Assembly (NCBI RefSeq): GCF_001713475.1
Contig: NZ_CP016499.1
Location: forward strand, 3,360,001 to 3,424,000
Direction of reading: 5' to 3'
DNA from: Agrobacterium sp. RAC06
GTDB taxonomy: Bacteria; Pseudomonadota; Alphaproteobacteria; Rhizobiales; Rhizobiaceae
Length of the DNA: 64,000 nucleotides
Shown here: in pieces, positions 40,838 to 50,913 of the stretch
Position numbering within the stretch: position 1 is the first letter of the stretch
How the letters are laid out: every line of letters begins with the position of its first letter
Made by a program: the position numbers and the translations under genes
The notes under the pieces: model-generated
The model's database searches: none
What the model saw: only the letters and a program-made list of their open reading frames with translations
Told to the model about the DNA's origin: nothing

Positions 40838-43800
40838 TCAATCCAAGACCTGCCTGAGATCCTCGACGTCATAGGGCTTAGCAAGCCACTTCACCTGCGT
40901 ACCAAGTTGCGCACCATCTTTCAGATCAGAGGCGGACAGGCCCGACGCGATGATGATGCGAATGGCCGGCCATCGCGTCTGTACCTCTTGAGCCAAAGAT
41001 GTTCCTGACACATCCGGCAGCCCGATGTCCGTTATCATCACGTCAATCGCATTATCCTGCAGAATTGCCATGGCTTTGGCTGCCGTTCCCGCCTCGAAGA
41101 CGGTATGACCAAAGTCCGAAACCATATCACTCGCGGCCATAAGGATGAGTGGTTCGTCTTCAACCAGAAGAACACTGAGCGTGCGCGCTTCATCTTGTTT
41201 TTGGGCTGAGCCTATATCCAGCTTTGGCGCGCGCCTGCTGTCACGATCCAGGCAGGCTCTTACACGATGGGCCAATTCGTCTCGGGTATAGGGTTTGCTT
41301 AAGAGCTCGACGCTTTCGTCCAGACGGCCGCCGTGGACGATCGAGTTTTCGGTGTATCCGGATGTGAACAGAACCGCCAATCCGGGAATGAGCTCTTGAG
41401 CGCGTTTGGCCATTTCGTGGCTCTTCAACGGACCCGGCATAACGACATCTGTAAACAAGAGATCGATTGGCATCCCGCTCTCGACGATTGCCAGGCCGCT
41501 TGTCGCGTCTCTTGCGCGCAACACTTTGTATTCGAGATCGACCAGCAGTTCGACGACAGTCGCACGCACATCGTCGTCATCCTCGACCACGAGGATGGTT
41601 TCGCTGCCACCGCGAGCCGGACCTGTCCAGGTAACCGAGGCGATGGCCTCCTGTTGCCGTATCCGCGGCAGATAAATGCGGAATGTCGTGCCTTCCCCCA
41701 ATTCACTATAGACTTTGATGTGTCCGTTGGACTGCTTCACCAGACCGTAGACCATGCTCAGTCCAAGACCGGTTCCCTGTCCTGGCGGCTTGGTGGTGAA
41801 GAAAGGTTCGAAGACCTGGTCAATGATGTCTTGCGACATGCCGGATCCCGTGTCGGTGACAGCTATAAGGACATACTGTCCGGGCTCGATGTCTGGGTGT
41901 TGGCGCGCATACCGGTCATCCAAATAGGCGTTGCCCGCTTCAATTGTGAGCTTGCCGTGTCCGTTCATGGCGTCACGGGCGTTTATTGCCAGGTTGAGAA
42001 TCGCATTTTCGACCTGTGTTTCATCGACCAGTGCATTCCACAGACCACCCGCAATGATTGTCTCAACTTCGACCCCCTCGCCGAGGGCTCGTCGAAGAAG
42101 ATCATCCATGCCTCGCACCAGCCTGCCCAGGTTGATGACTTTTGGTGCCAGCGGCTGCCTGCGCCCGAACGCAAGCAACTGTGCTGCTAGCTTTGCACCA
42201 CGAGACACCCCGGCGATTGCGTTCTGCACCCGCTGCTCGGCGCGGATATTTCCGGCGACATCCTGGGTCAGAAGTTGCAGATTGCCGCCGATGACCTGGA
42301 GCAGGTTGTTGAAGTCGTGCGCAATTCCACCCGTGAGTTTACCGACGGCTTCCATCTTCTGGGCTTGCCGTAGCTGACCCTCAATGGCCTCTCTTTCAGC
42401 GACCGTTTCATCGACCCGTTTCTGAAGGGCTGCATTGAAATTCTCAAGTGCGGCGCGCGCTTCGATCTCGGCGGTGATGTTACGGGCTTCAATGACCGTC
42501 CCGATCGCGACTCCATTGGCGTCGAGGATCGGGCTTGCAGTGAAGCCCACGGGATAGAAGCTGCCATCCTTATGGATAAACGTCTCCTCACCCTGCACCC
42601 GATGCTCTTCCGGGAACGCCCGGTCGATTGCACACTCATGCAGCGGGAACGGCCGTCCGTCCGGATAGGTGTGATGAATGACGTCATGAAGCGGACGTCC
42701 CTTTGTCTCTTCGAACGTGTATCCCGTCAGTCGTTCCGCTGCCGGGTTCATGTAGACGCATTCCTGGCGATGATCCATCAGGAACACCGCCATGGTGGTG
42801 TTATCGAGGACAGTATCCAGACGCTGCGAGACTTGTTCCAGTGCGCGAAGTGCTGCGTCACGCTCCGTCGTATCCTCAATCGCCGCAAAGAAAACGGGGC
42901 GATTCTCGTCCTGCAGTAGCTGTAGCGATACCGAGACGTTGTAATCGCTACCATTCTTGCGCCGGTGCACAGTGTTAAACTGTTGGATCAGCTTTTCACC
43001 TGAGCGAAGCGGGGCAAGCAACGCGTCGAATTGTTCCGGCGACACCTCCGGCTTGATGTCGATTGGGGTGATCTCTCGCAACTCGTCCATGGTGTAGCCG
43101 AGATTTTTTCGGGCCCCCCGATTAACCAGGACGAAGTTGAGAGAATGCGCGTCAAAGACAAAGATTTCGCTGGCAGCATCCTCGACGATCCGCCCGAGCC
43201 GCTCGCTGGCCGAAGATGACGTCAAGCGGTGCAATTCGGCAGAGGCGCGTCCTGCATAGAATAACAGCGTCTCCTGCGGCTGCCGCGTAGGATCAAGTGG
43301 TTCGTCGTTGACAAGTGCGAGCAGTCCGATGCTGCGCCCGTCCGTCCCTTTCAGTGGTACCCCGAGATAGCTCTCAGCGCCGATCTCTGCCAGAAGCGGA
43401 TCTTCGGGGAACAGCCTGGATACATCGGCAGGGTAGTGGCACATTTCATCGCCAAGTACCTTTGCGCAGGGTGTGCCATCCAAATCGTACTCAAAGTAGT
43501 TCTGTCGACGGCCATCACCCCAGGCAGACAGAACCCTTGCCCGTAAAGGATTGTTCGGGTGAAGGTCGCATAGCAGAACCCACCGTGCGCCCAGCGCCTC
43601 AGCCAACCCCTCGACAAGCCCATCCAGGAACGGCCTCCCGATCAACTGCGAGCATTCAATCAGTCTCTGTCTGGCAGCATCGGCGCGTTTGCGAGCAGTC
43701 ATGTCACGCGCAATCTGCGAAGCGCCTAGCACCTTGCCGTCCTGATCTTTGATCGGCGAGACGGTGAGCGAGATGTCCAGCAACTCGCCATCCTTGCGCA

Positions 43801-44068
43801 GCCGTTGTGTTTCTAGATGATTCACGCTCCCAGAACGGCCAACCCGAGCAAGGATCTCATCTTCCTCTGCATGGCGCTCGGCAGGGATGACCTGGCTGAC
43901 GTGGTGCCCGATCATTTCGTCGGAGCAATAGCCGAACAATTTGGTGGCGCCCAAATTCCAACTTGTGACGATGCCGTTGAGCGAAATGCTGATAATCGCA
44001 TCATCGCAATGCGCCACGATCGCCTCGAAGCTAGTTTCGTCGGATGCGTTCTCAAAGGTCTCAGTCAA
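40838..44068 (-). CDS. Hybrid sensor histidine kinase with multiple PAS, a GAF-like and two receiver domains
   Basis: This 1076-residue cytoplasmic protein has a first PAS domain at residues about 10-130, a GAF-like domain at about 145-295, and PAS domains at about 300-415 and 420-545. The dimerisation helix has phospho-acceptor H584 in GGIAHDFNNLLQ. The ATPase domain includes NLAINARDAMNGHGKLTIEA and GTGLGLSMVYGL. Two receivers follow, with phospho-aspartates D874 (FTDVVMP) and D1014 (ITDIGLP). No membrane segment is visible, so it senses an internal signal, possibly redox, light or a ligand of the PAS domains. Output is through phosphorelay, since there is no DNA-binding domain. The adjacent genes do not identify its partner. 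Confidence 0.88.
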   Translation of the reverse strand: MTETFENASDETSFEAIVAHCDDAIISISLNGIVTSWNLGATKLFGYCSDEMIGHHVSQVIPAERHAEEDEILARVGRSGSVNHLETQRLRKDGELLDISLTVSPIKDQDGKVLGASQIARDMTARKRADAARQRLIECSQLIGRPFLDGLVEGLAEALGARWVLLCDLHPNNPLRARVLSAWGDGRRQNYFEYDLDGTPCAKVLGDEMCHYPADVSRLFPEDPLLAEIGAESYLGVPLKGTDGRSIGLLALVNDEPLDPTRQPQETLLFYAGRASAELHRLTSSSASERLGRIVEDAASEIFVFDAHSLNFVLVNRGARKNLGYTMDELREITPIDIKPEVSPEQFDALLAPLRSGEKLIQQFNTVHRRKNGSDYNVSVSLQLLQDENRPVFFAAIEDTTERDAALRALEQVSQRLDTVLDNTTMAVFLMDHRQECVYMNPAAERLTGYTFEETKGRPLHDVIHHTYPDGRPFPLHECAIDRAFPEEHRVQGEETFIHKDGSFYPVGFTASPILDANGVAIGTVIEARNITAEIEARAALENFNAALQKRVDETVAEREAIEGQLRQAQKMEAVGKLTGGIAHDFNNLLQVIGGNLQLLTQDVAGNIRAEQRVQNAIAGVSRGAKLAAQLLAFGRRQPLAPKVINLGRLVRGMDDLLRRALGEGVEVETIIAGGLWNALVDETQVENAILNLAINARDAMNGHGKLTIEAGNAYLDDRYARQHPDIEPGQYVLIAVTDTGSGMSQDIIDQVFEPFFTTKPPGQGTGLGLSMVYGLVKQSNGHIKVYSELGEGTTFRIYLPRIRQQEAIASVTWTGPARGGSETILVVEDDDDVRATVVELLVDLEYKVLRARDATSGLAIVESGMPIDLLFTDVVMPGPLKSHEMAKRAQELIPGLAVLFTSGYTENSIVHGGRLDESVELLSKPYTRDELAHRVRACLDRDSRRAPKLDIGSAQKQDEARTLSVLLVEDEPLILMAASDMVSDFGHTVFEAGTAAKAMAILQDNAIDVMITDIGLPDVSGTSLAQEVQTRWPAIRIIIASGLSASDLKDGAQLGTQVKWLAKPYDVEDLRQVLD

Positions 44069-44610
44069 TGGTCTGTCTCATTGTAAGGCCCAGAGGCTTC
44101 AGCATCTGAGGAAATTTGGCGGCACTTAAGGAGAGTAATGCTCCGATACTGACAACCTAGTTATGACAGAAAGAGCAGATGGTACAACGATTTGTCGGAC
44201 CTACCTCGGTCGGACCAGCGCCGAGCTTGCCGCACCGCAGAGCCCCTGGCTGCGGAGGCGGGAGCAATGGCAGCGTGGCTAGGCTGGGCATGACGCAGCA
44301 CGAGCCCCTCCTTCGCTGCAAATGACATGAATGTGGTTGGGACCGAGTGCCCGAACGATGTCTGCCTGGGTTCTCGGGCGTGTTTAACGCTAACGGCCGC
44401 TTTCGGAAATGATTTCCGCCTAGCGCCTTTATGTAAGTCGTGCAGCTTGTCGTCACACGCAACTAGAAGCGGACATTCGTCCGAGCAAGCCGATCGCCTC
44501 CGGAAGGCTGGCGGAGGGTGAATTCCTAGCAGTCATCTCGTTCTGCTCTAGAGATCGAATGCTGACTCGCCATCGATCGCGAACAAGCATCCGTCGGCTG
44601 TCGCAACTTG
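44069..44610. other. Intergenic region without recognisable gene
   Basis: About 540 bases separate the hybrid kinase from the ferritin-like gene. Frames on both strands are short, rich in Arg, Pro and Cys, and match no family I know. The left part must hold the promoter of the kinase. Confidence 0.5.
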
Positions 44611-44635
44611 GGAACCATTGAGACATTGAAAGGTT
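44611..44635 (+). promoter_or_regulatory. Possible EcfG (general stress) sigma-factor promoter
   Basis: GGAAC (44611-44615), 16 bases and GGTT (44632-44635) approximate the alphaproteobacterial EcfG consensus GGAAC-N16/17-CGTT. It lies 37 bases before the ferritin-like start codon. The downstream gene type supports stress control. Confidence 0.45.
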
Positions 44636-44672
44636 GGGCACCCGATACTTCACAGATTTGGATGGTTCCCCA

Positions 44673-45176
44673 ATGACCAGCGAAAAGACGTTGTCCGACC
44701 TGTTCCTTGATACGCTCAAGGACATCTATTTTGCCGAAAAACAGATCCTGAAGGCGTTGCCGAAGATGGCGCGGGCAGCCCAGTCCGAAGAGGGCAAGGC
44801 TGGCTTCCTGCAGCACCGCGACGAAACCCAGGGCCAGATCGAGCGCCTGGAACAGGTGTTCGAATTGCTCGGCAAGTCGCCGCGCGGCAAGACCTGCGAA
44901 GCCATACAGGGCATCCTCGCCGAGGGCGAAGAGATCATGGAAGACTACAAGGGCACGGCTGCCCTTGATGCGGGTCTCATCTCATCGGCACAGGCTGTCG
45001 AGCATTATGAGATCGCCCGCTACGGCATGCTCAAGTCCTGGGCGAAGCAGCTCGGCCTGAAGGAAGCGATCCCGTTGCTGGATGCCAATCTCCAGGAAGA
45101 GATTGCGACCGATCAGAAACTGACGGCACTCGGCGAGGCGTCGGCAAACGTCAAGAGCATGAAGAAGGCCAGCTAA
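44673..45176 (+). CDS. Ferritin-like DUF892 protein (YciE/YciF family)
   Basis: This 167-residue four-helix protein has family patterns LFLDTLKDIYFAEKQILKAL, HRDETQGQIERLEQVFELLG, DAGLISSAQAVEHYEIARYG and LLDANLQEEIATDQKLTALG. The carboxylates and His of the last three helices fit the di-metal site of the YciF-type ferritin-like fold. These proteins accumulate under osmotic, oxidative or stationary-phase stress. ATG 44673 is used; a TTG at 44634 would add 13 residues that do not look family-like. It precedes the catalase gene and is separated from it by a terminator. Confidence 0.9.
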   Translation: MTSEKTLSDLFLDTLKDIYFAEKQILKALPKMARAAQSEEGKAGFLQHRDETQGQIERLEQVFELLGKSPRGKTCEAIQGILAEGEEIMEDYKGTAALDAGLISSAQAVEHYEIARYGMLKSWAKQLGLKEAIPLLDANLQEEIATDQKLTALGEASANVKSMKKAS

Positions 45177-45193
45177 GCTGCCTCCAATGACTG

Positions 45194-45222
45194 AAAGACC
45201 GCCCGTTTGAGGCGGTCTTTTG
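45194..45222 (+). terminator. Intrinsic terminator after ferritin-like gene
   Basis: AAAGACCGCC (45194-45203) pairs perfectly with GGCGGTCTTT (45211-45220), followed by T residues. It separates the ferritin-like gene from katE. Confidence 0.85.
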
Positions 45223-45276
45223 CTTTCCAAGCGGCTTTCCTCACCACCATCAGAGCGCGTGCTCCAGGAGTTCTCC

Positions 45277-47421
45277 ATGGCCAAGACATCAACCCGTGGG
45301 TCCGTTGGGTCCAAAACTGCGACTGCCAAGATCCACGACCAGACGATGCAGCGCGGCGAAGGCGGCGAACTGCATCAGATCGCCGAGGATGACGCGCCCC
45401 TGCTGACGACAGCTCAGGGCGGCCCGGTTTCCGACGACCAGAATTCTCTGCGCGTTGGGCCACGTGGTCCTCTGGTGATGGATGATTTCCATTTCCGCGA
45501 GAAGATCTTCCACTTCGACCACGAGCACATTCCCGAGCGGGTGGTGCATGCCCGTGGCTATGGCGCGCACGGCTATTTCGAAACCTACGAGTCTCTTGCG
45601 GACTATACAAAGGCCGATCTCTTTCAGCGTCCCGGAGAGAAGACCGAAGCCTTCGTTCGTTTCTCGACCGTTGCCGGCAACAAGGGCTCCGCCGACCTTG
45701 CCCGCGATGTCCGCGGCTTCGCGGTCAAGCTCTATACCCAGGAGGGCAACTGGGATCTGGTCGGCAACAACATCCCGGTCTTCTTCATTCAGGATGCCAT
45801 CAAGTTCCCGGATCTGATCCATGCCGCCAAGCAGGAGCCGGACCGGGCCTTCCCGCAGGCGCAGACCGCCCATGACACCTTCTGGGATTTCATCAGCCTG
45901 ACGCCTGAAAGCATGAACATGGTCATGTGGATCATGTCGGACCGGACGATCCCGCGCTCCTTCCGCTTCATGGAAGGTTTCGGCGTTCACACCTTCCGCT
46001 TCGTCAATGCGAAGGACGAATCTACCTTCGTCAAGTTCCACTGGAAGCCGAAGCTGGGTCTCCAGTCAGTGGCCTGGAACGAGGCCGTGAAGATCAACGG
46101 CGCAGATCCGGATTTCCATCGCCGCGATCTCTGGCAATCCATTCAGTCCGGCAATTTCCCGGAATGGGAATTGCAGGTTCAGCTCTTCGATCAGGAGTTT
46201 GCCGACAGCTTCGACTTCGACGTGCTCGACCCGACCAAGATCATTCCCGAAGAAATCCTCCCGCCTGTGGCCATTGGCCGGCTAGTGCTCGATCGCATGC
46301 CCGACAACTTCTTTGCGGAGACCGAACAGGTTGCCTTCATGACGCAGAACGTTCCGCCGGGCATTGATTTCAGCAATGATCCACTGCTGCAGGGCCGAAA
46401 CTTCTCCTATCTCGACACGCAGCTCAAGCGCTTGGGTGGGCCGAATTTCACCCATTTGCCGATCAATGCGCCCAAGTGTCCGTTTGCCACCTTCCAGCAG
46501 GACGGCCACATGGCGATGCGAAATCCCGTAGGCAGAGCGAATTACCAGCCGAACTCTTTTGGCGAAGGGCCTAGGGAATCGCCGACGCGTGGCTATCGCC
46601 ATTTCTCGGCTGAAGAGCAGGGCACCAAGGCACGTCTGCGCCCCGAAAGCTTTGCCGACCACTATAGCCAGGCGCGGCAGTTCTACATCAGCCAGACGCC
46701 CTCGGAGCAGCGCCATATCGCGGCGGCCCTGACCTTCGAACTGAGCAAGGTGGAAACCGCCGTAATCCGTGAGCGCATGGTCTCCCATCTTCTCAACATC
46801 GATGAGACGCTGGCCAATACCGTGGCCCAGAAGCTCGGGTTCAAGTCGATGCCGAAAGCGGCGGATGCAGCGATACCCACGCGTCAGGATCTGGAGCCGG
46901 CACCATCGCTCAGCATCGTGGAACGCGGCCCGAAACGTTTCGAAGGCCGCAAGCTCGGCATCCTGATCACCGATGGCGTCGATGCAAAGCTGCTCAAAGG
47001 TCTGACCACGGCGATCACCAAGGAAAAGGCCGTCTTCGAGCTGATTGCGCCGAAGGTCGGCGGCGTCAAGGCGTCGGATGGGACCTGGATCGAGGTCCAC
47101 CACATGATCGATGGCGGGCCATCGGTCCTCTTCGATGCTGTCGCGCTGCTGACATCGTCAGAGGCGATGGATGACCTCGTCAAGGAGGCAACCGCACGGG
47201 ATTTCGTCGCGGATGCCTTCCAGCATTGCAAGTTCATCGGCTACGACCCATCGGCCATGCCGCTTCTCGAAAAGGCAGGCATTGCGGATGCTCTCGATGA
47301 AGGCATCCTCGTCTTGCCCGGCGAGGAAGGTCTTGAAGGCTTCGTGTCCTCCCTTGGCAAACTCAGGGTCTGGGGACGAGAGCCGTCCGTGAAGCTGGGC
47401 AAGGCTTCCGTACCGAAGTAA
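45277..47421 (+). CDS. katE: Large-subunit catalase HPII with DJ-1/PfpI-like C-terminal domain
   Basis: This is a 714-residue monofunctional heme catalase of clade 2. The distal histidine H91 is in [15 protein letters not shown], an asparagine is in [10 protein letters not shown], and the proximal heme tyrosine Y378 is in [18 protein letters not shown]. Residues from about 570 form the glutamine-amidotransferase-like domain ([20 protein letters not shown]) that distinguishes HPII from small catalases. It breaks down hydrogen peroxide, typically in stationary phase or general stress. ATG 45277 follows CCAGGAG. It is convergent with the downstream response regulator. Confidence 0.96.
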   Translation: MAKTSTRGSVGSKTATAKIHDQTMQRGEGGELHQIAEDDAPLLTTAQGGPVSDDQNSLRVGPRGPLVMDDFHFREKIFHFDHEHIPERVVHARGYGAHGYFETYESLADYTKADLFQRPGEKTEAFVRFSTVAGNKGSADLARDVRGFAVKLYTQEGNWDLVGNNIPVFFIQDAIKFPDLIHAAKQEPDRAFPQAQTAHDTFWDFISLTPESMNMVMWIMSDRTIPRSFRFMEGFGVHTFRFVNAKDESTFVKFHWKPKLGLQSVAWNEAVKINGADPDFHRRDLWQSIQSGNFPEWELQVQLFDQEFADSFDFDVLDPTKIIPEEILPPVAIGRLVLDRMPDNFFAETEQVAFMTQNVPPGIDFSNDPLLQGRNFSYLDTQLKRLGGPNFTHLPINAPKCPFATFQQDGHMAMRNPVGRANYQPNSFGEGPRESPTRGYRHFSAEEQGTKARLRPESFADHYSQARQFYISQTPSEQRHIAAALTFELSKVETAVIRERMVSHLLNIDETLANTVAQKLGFKSMPKAADAAIPTRQDLEPAPSLSIVERGPKRFEGRKLGILITDGVDAKLLKGLTTAITKEKAVFELIAPKVGGVKASDGTWIEVHHMIDGGPSVLFDAVALLTSSEAMDDLVKEATARDFVADAFQHCKFIGYDPSAMPLLEKAGIADALDEGILVLPGEEGLEGFVSSLGKLRVWGREPSVKLGKASVPK

Positions 47422-47428
47422 CCGGTTC

Positions 47429-47449
47429 GGCCCCCAGTTGATGGGGGCC
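47429..47449. terminator. Hairpin between convergent katE and response regulator
   Basis: GGCCCCC (47429-47435) and GGGGGCC (47443-47449) form a perfect 7-bp stem with a 7-nt loop. It lies between two converging stop codons and can serve as a terminator in both directions, although no T run is present. Confidence 0.6.
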
Positions 47450-47465
47450 AGCCATCGTCTCTGCT

Positions 47466-47858
47466 TCAGAGCGACCGGGCCTTCGGGTCGTCGCTTGCAA
47501 GCAGGCGTGTCATCGCCTCGGTGATGGTGAGGTCGTCGTAAGGCTTGGAGAAGAAGCGGCTTCCGACCGGCAGCATGCTCTCTTCGACGATGGCTGCACC
47601 GGAAGCGACAATCAGTTTCAAGGGTGGCCACCGATCGCGGATGTAGTGGGACAGTTTGATACCGTCCATCGTCCCTGGCATCTGGACATCGGTGAATACG
47701 AGATCGATGTCTTCCCGTCCTTCGAGAATGCGGATCGCCTCGTCGGCGTCGCCAGCCTCCAGCGCTTCATAGCCCGCCGACAGGACCAGATCGACTGCGC
47801 TCATGCGGATTATCGTATTGTCTTCCACGATCAGGACGACGGGTCTGCCGTTCTTCAT
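47466..47858 (-). CDS. Single-domain response regulator
   Basis: This 130-residue protein consists of one receiver domain: acidic pocket VEDN, phospho-acceptor D57 in FTDVQMPG, the conserved Ser/Ala in IVASGA and the lysine in FSKPYDD. There is no output domain. Such proteins act as phosphate shuttles or sinks, or in the general stress response as modulators of PhyR. It lies just downstream, on the same strand, of a HisKA_2 kinase gene (67 nt between them), and is likely its partner. Confidence 0.92.
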   Translation of the reverse strand: MKNGRPVVLIVEDNTIIRMSAVDLVLSAGYEALEAGDADEAIRILEGREDIDLVFTDVQMPGTMDGIKLSHYIRDRWPPLKLIVASGAAIVEESMLPVGSRFFSKPYDDLTITEAMTRLLASDDPKARSL

Positions 47859-47925
47859 TGTTCACTCGCTGTATGAGAATGGCTGCAGTTTTGCAGCCTT
47901 GGGCGGCTCAGGAACCGATCTGTCC

Positions 47926-48978
47926 CTATGCCGCCGGCGAAAAGTCGGTCTGAAGTCCTGACCTTTCCGTATGCCTGATCGTCACAACTGTGCCTGGGGA
48001 AGCGTCGCTTACCGTCAATTCGCCTTCGAGATTCTTGACGAGCGCCTCGACGATACCGGTGCCTAACCCGGCCTTGGGCGCGTCGTTCCCGATAGGCATT
48101 CCAGTTCCGTCGTCGGATATGGAAAGGGTCCAGTCTTTGCCCGAAGACAGATAGTTGATCTCGATCGTTCCGTTCCGATCGTCGCTGAAGGCATGCTTCA
48201 GAGCGTTGATCACGAGTTCGGTAACGATCAGACCCAGACTGATAGAGATATCCGCCGGGACGGTGCTGTCATCGACCGTCACCTGGATCGACAGCCGCTC
48301 GGGCTCCGCGATCATCGATGCGCCGAGACTTTGGCAAAGCTGCGTGAAATAGGCACGTAGCTCAACGCTGCCGCCGGCAGAGGTGGAGAGCTGACGCTGC
48401 AGGGCCGCAATCGACATGATGCGGTGACGGGCGTCATGGAGATGCCCGCGGACCTCCTCCGACTGAACGCGGCGCGCACTCTGCATGAGGACGCTGGCAA
48501 TGATCTGCAGGCTGTTGGCGACCCTGTGCTGAACTTCCTGCAGAAGGATGGCCTTGTCGCGAACCAGATCGTCTTTCAGGCGAGCCTCAGCGCGCATGTC
48601 GGTCACGTCGGTGATGGCGACAAGCAGGCGGATATGCTCGAGGTCGCCGTCGTCGAGCTTTCGCGCATTGATGATCAACTGTCGCGTTTTCTGGTCCGGA
48701 CGCTTCAGGTCGATCTCGTAGGCATCGATGCTCACACTGCCGGTGACGGTCGCCGTCAACAAGGAGTCGAGCCTCGGCATTGCCCATTCCCCGTGCCCGA
48801 GTTCGCCGAGGCGCTTGCCTGTGACGGAGGCCGTGGCAATCTCGAATGCTCGGCAGAAGGATGCGCTCGCTGCGATGATCCTCAGATCATCGGACAGAAA
48901 AAGCAGCGGTTCGTTGGACGATGTCACCACGGCAAGTGTGCTTGCCGCTTCAAAATGCACTGTTGGTGTCTGTGGCAT
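47926..48978 (-). CDS. HisKA_2-type sensor histidine kinase with PAS domain
   Basis: This 350-residue cytoplasmic kinase has a PAS domain at about residues 10-140. The HisKA_2 segment contains the phospho-acceptor in LLQEVQHRVANSLQIIASVL. The ATPase core has LGLIVTELVINALKHAFSDD, ISDDGTGMP and GLGTGIVEALVKNLEGEL. I chose ATG 48978; longer frames add 61 residues without family features. This kinase class in alphaproteobacteria commonly feeds the PhyR general stress pathway. The single-domain regulator follows it. Signal unknown. Confidence 0.87.
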   Translation of the reverse strand: MPQTPTVHFEAASTLAVVTSSNEPLLFLSDDLRIIAASASFCRAFEIATASVTGKRLGELGHGEWAMPRLDSLLTATVTGSVSIDAYEIDLKRPDQKTRQLIINARKLDDGDLEHIRLLVAITDVTDMRAEARLKDDLVRDKAILLQEVQHRVANSLQIIASVLMQSARRVQSEEVRGHLHDARHRIMSIAALQRQLSTSAGGSVELRAYFTQLCQSLGASMIAEPERLSIQVTVDDSTVPADISISLGLIVTELVINALKHAFSDDRNGTIEINYLSSGKDWTLSISDDGTGMPIGNDAPKAGLGTGIVEALVKNLEGELTVSDASPGTVVTIRHTERSGLQTDFSPAA

Positions 48979-49313
48979 ATAGGGGCCCTCAAGGGCCGAA
49001 GACTCACGGCGCAAGTCATCACTCGGCAGGAGTGTCGACAGAAACGATGAGGTCAATTCCGACTGGAGGAGGATAACACACCGGATGTGCCTGCCATGCA
49101 TAATTTGTTTGATTGATTGGTGAAAACGAAGCTGGAGCGTCTGAAGCTTGCTGATTATCAAGCGAATGCGGCGTTCTGCCTCCGGGAGCGACTGAGGGCC
49201 TTGGAGTGTCTGTTGAAGGCCGCCTTAGGTCGAGGTGCAATCCGGTTTGTCATGCTCGATGATAACGCATCTAGCCTGAAGACCTTTCCCATCTGCAGTC
49301 GGCACAGGTCCGA

Positions 49314-50315
49314 TCAATGTGTCAGATCACTCACCCGCATCCTCAAGGTTACAACGACCCCTCCGGCGGTCCATTCGTGCGCAATAGAGCCCCCGAGGTG
49401 ACCACTGACGGTGCGGTGGAGAAGCTTGCTTCCATATCCTTCAGGTGAGCGGCTCGGTATGTCTGGCCCGCCCTGCTCGCTCCAGAGGATCTCGACATCC
49501 TCTTCGACGGTAGAGCCGGAGATATCGAGCAAACCTTGCTCGGACGACAGAGCGCCGTATTTCAAAGAATTGGTCGCCAACTCGTGGATCACGAGGGCAA
49601 GGCTTGTCGCTGCCTTTTCGCCGATCCCCATGCGAGGAACGGCGACACGGATCCGACCTGCGAAGGCGCCGATGTCATCATAAGGCGCCAGCAGAACCGA
49701 GAACAGGTCGCCAAGCAGGGCGGCACTTCCCTGACCATTGGGTAGAGGCCGTACCAGGTCATGGGCACGACCCAGCGCGGTCAGTCGCTGGGTCAACTGC
49801 TTCGCCATCTCCTCTTTCGTCTCGGTCGTCCGTGACGTGATTGTCGTCAGGCCAGACGCTAGAGCGAGAAGGTTCTTCACCCGATGGCTCATTTCACCGG
49901 CCAGCAACTCGTGGCCTTCCTCCGCCTGCTTGCGCCCCGTAACATCGAGAAAAATGCCCGACATCTTTCCAGCGGCGGCATCTCCGTTGCTTCCTTGACC
50001 CCGTGCCGAAATCCATCGCACATCCGATGCGCTCGTCAGAATTCTAAAGTCGATCTCGAACTGGCCTTCGATGACGCGGGTCGCCATGAAGGCCGTCCTC
50101 ACGCGGTCGCGATCCGCAGGATGAACCTGCGCGGACAAGTGTTCAAAAGTCAGTACGGTGTCCGGAGAGATGTCCCAGAGTTCGAAGCCTCTGGCATCCA
50201 TGACGAATTCGTCGTTTTGAACAATCCACGTCCAAAGAGCGACCCCGGCGGAGTCAATCGCGCTTCGCAGTGCTTGCACGTCCCAGTCTGTATGCGTTGG
50301 ACCGTCGTCGTTCAT
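49314..50315 (-). CDS. HWE-family sensor histidine kinase with PAS domain
   Basis: This 333-residue cytoplasmic kinase carries a PAS/PAC domain (VHPADRDRVRTAFMA, FRILTSASDVRWISARGQ) and an HWE kinase core. The phospho-acceptor is in LAGEMSHRVKNLLALASGL. The family-defining histidine is in ALVIHELATNSLKYGAL and the W-x-E in ILWSEQGGP. ATG 50315 is preceded by GGGAGAGC. HWE kinases often act in light, redox or general-stress signalling in rhizobia. The bases between it and the previous kinase (48979-49313) hold no gene. Confidence 0.88.
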   Translation of the reverse strand: MNDDGPTHTDWDVQALRSAIDSAGVALWTWIVQNDEFVMDARGFELWDISPDTVLTFEHLSAQVHPADRDRVRTAFMATRVIEGQFEIDFRILTSASDVRWISARGQGSNGDAAAGKMSGIFLDVTGRKQAEEGHELLAGEMSHRVKNLLALASGLTTITSRTTETKEEMAKQLTQRLTALGRAHDLVRPLPNGQGSAALLGDLFSVLLAPYDDIGAFAGRIRVAVPRMGIGEKAATSLALVIHELATNSLKYGALSSEQGLLDISGSTVEEDVEILWSEQGGPDIPSRSPEGYGSKLLHRTVSGHLGGSIAHEWTAGGVVVTLRMRVSDLTH

Positions 50316-50495
50316 GCAGGCTCTCCCGTTCGACGGTGCAGTGCATCGATCCACAATCCGTGGACGACCTTACAGGCAAAAGACTGCCAGTGACCAGTCT
50401 GTTCAGTTTCCGACGCAATTCCCTGATGCGCATCCGGAATGCGGAGACGAAAACTCGTCGCTGCAAGCGAAGAAGATGCAAAGCGAGCCAACGTC

Positions 50496-50520
50496 GGAAC
50501 ATTAATCACGCCGTCGTGTT
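50496..50520 (+). promoter_or_regulatory. Possible EcfG sigma-factor promoter
   Basis: GGAAC (50496-50500), 16 bases and TGTT (50517-50520) approximate the EcfG consensus. It lies 44 bases upstream of the small secreted protein gene, which is followed by a YflT-like stress gene. Confidence 0.45.
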
Positions 50521-50564
50521 CTTGCTACGAGACCTAGCAACCAGGTCTGCAAAGAGGAAAACTC

Positions 50565-50882
50565 ATGAAAAAGATGATTTTCGCGGCGGCGCTCGTGTGC
50601 GCCTCGGCAGTGTCTGCCTATGCCCAGACCACGACGGTTCCGGCCATGGATGGCGACACGCCTGCCGTAGCGACACCGGATACGCCGAATGCTACTGCCC
50701 CTGTGGAGGGCGCAAATTCCTTCACCGAGGAACAGGCACGGCAGCGCATTGAAGAGGCAGGCTACACCGGCATTGCCGACCTCATGCTCGACGATCAGGG
50801 CGTCTGGCAGGCCACGGCGATGAAGGACGGCAAGTCCATGCCGGTCGCCATGGATTACCAGGGCAACGTCGTCTCGAAATAA
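50565..50882 (+). CDS. Small secreted PepSY-like protein
   Basis: This 105-residue protein has a signal peptide (KKMIFAAALVCASAVSAYAQ). The mature part is a Pro/Thr/Ala-rich linker followed by FTEEQARQRIEEAGYTGIAD LMLDDQGVWQATA, a short PepSY-like alpha/beta unit often seen in rhizobial periplasmic proteins of unknown function. ATG 50565 has AGAGGAAAA upstream. It is likely co-transcribed with the next stress gene, 31 nt away. Function unknown. Confidence 0.8.
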   Translation: MKKMIFAAALVCASAVSAYAQTTTVPAMDGDTPAVATPDTPNATAPVEGANSFTEEQARQRIEEAGYTGIADLMLDDQGVWQATAMKDGKSMPVAMDYQGNVVSK

Positions 50883-50913
50883 TTTTGCGGAAACGCAGAG
50901 AAAGGTCATTCCC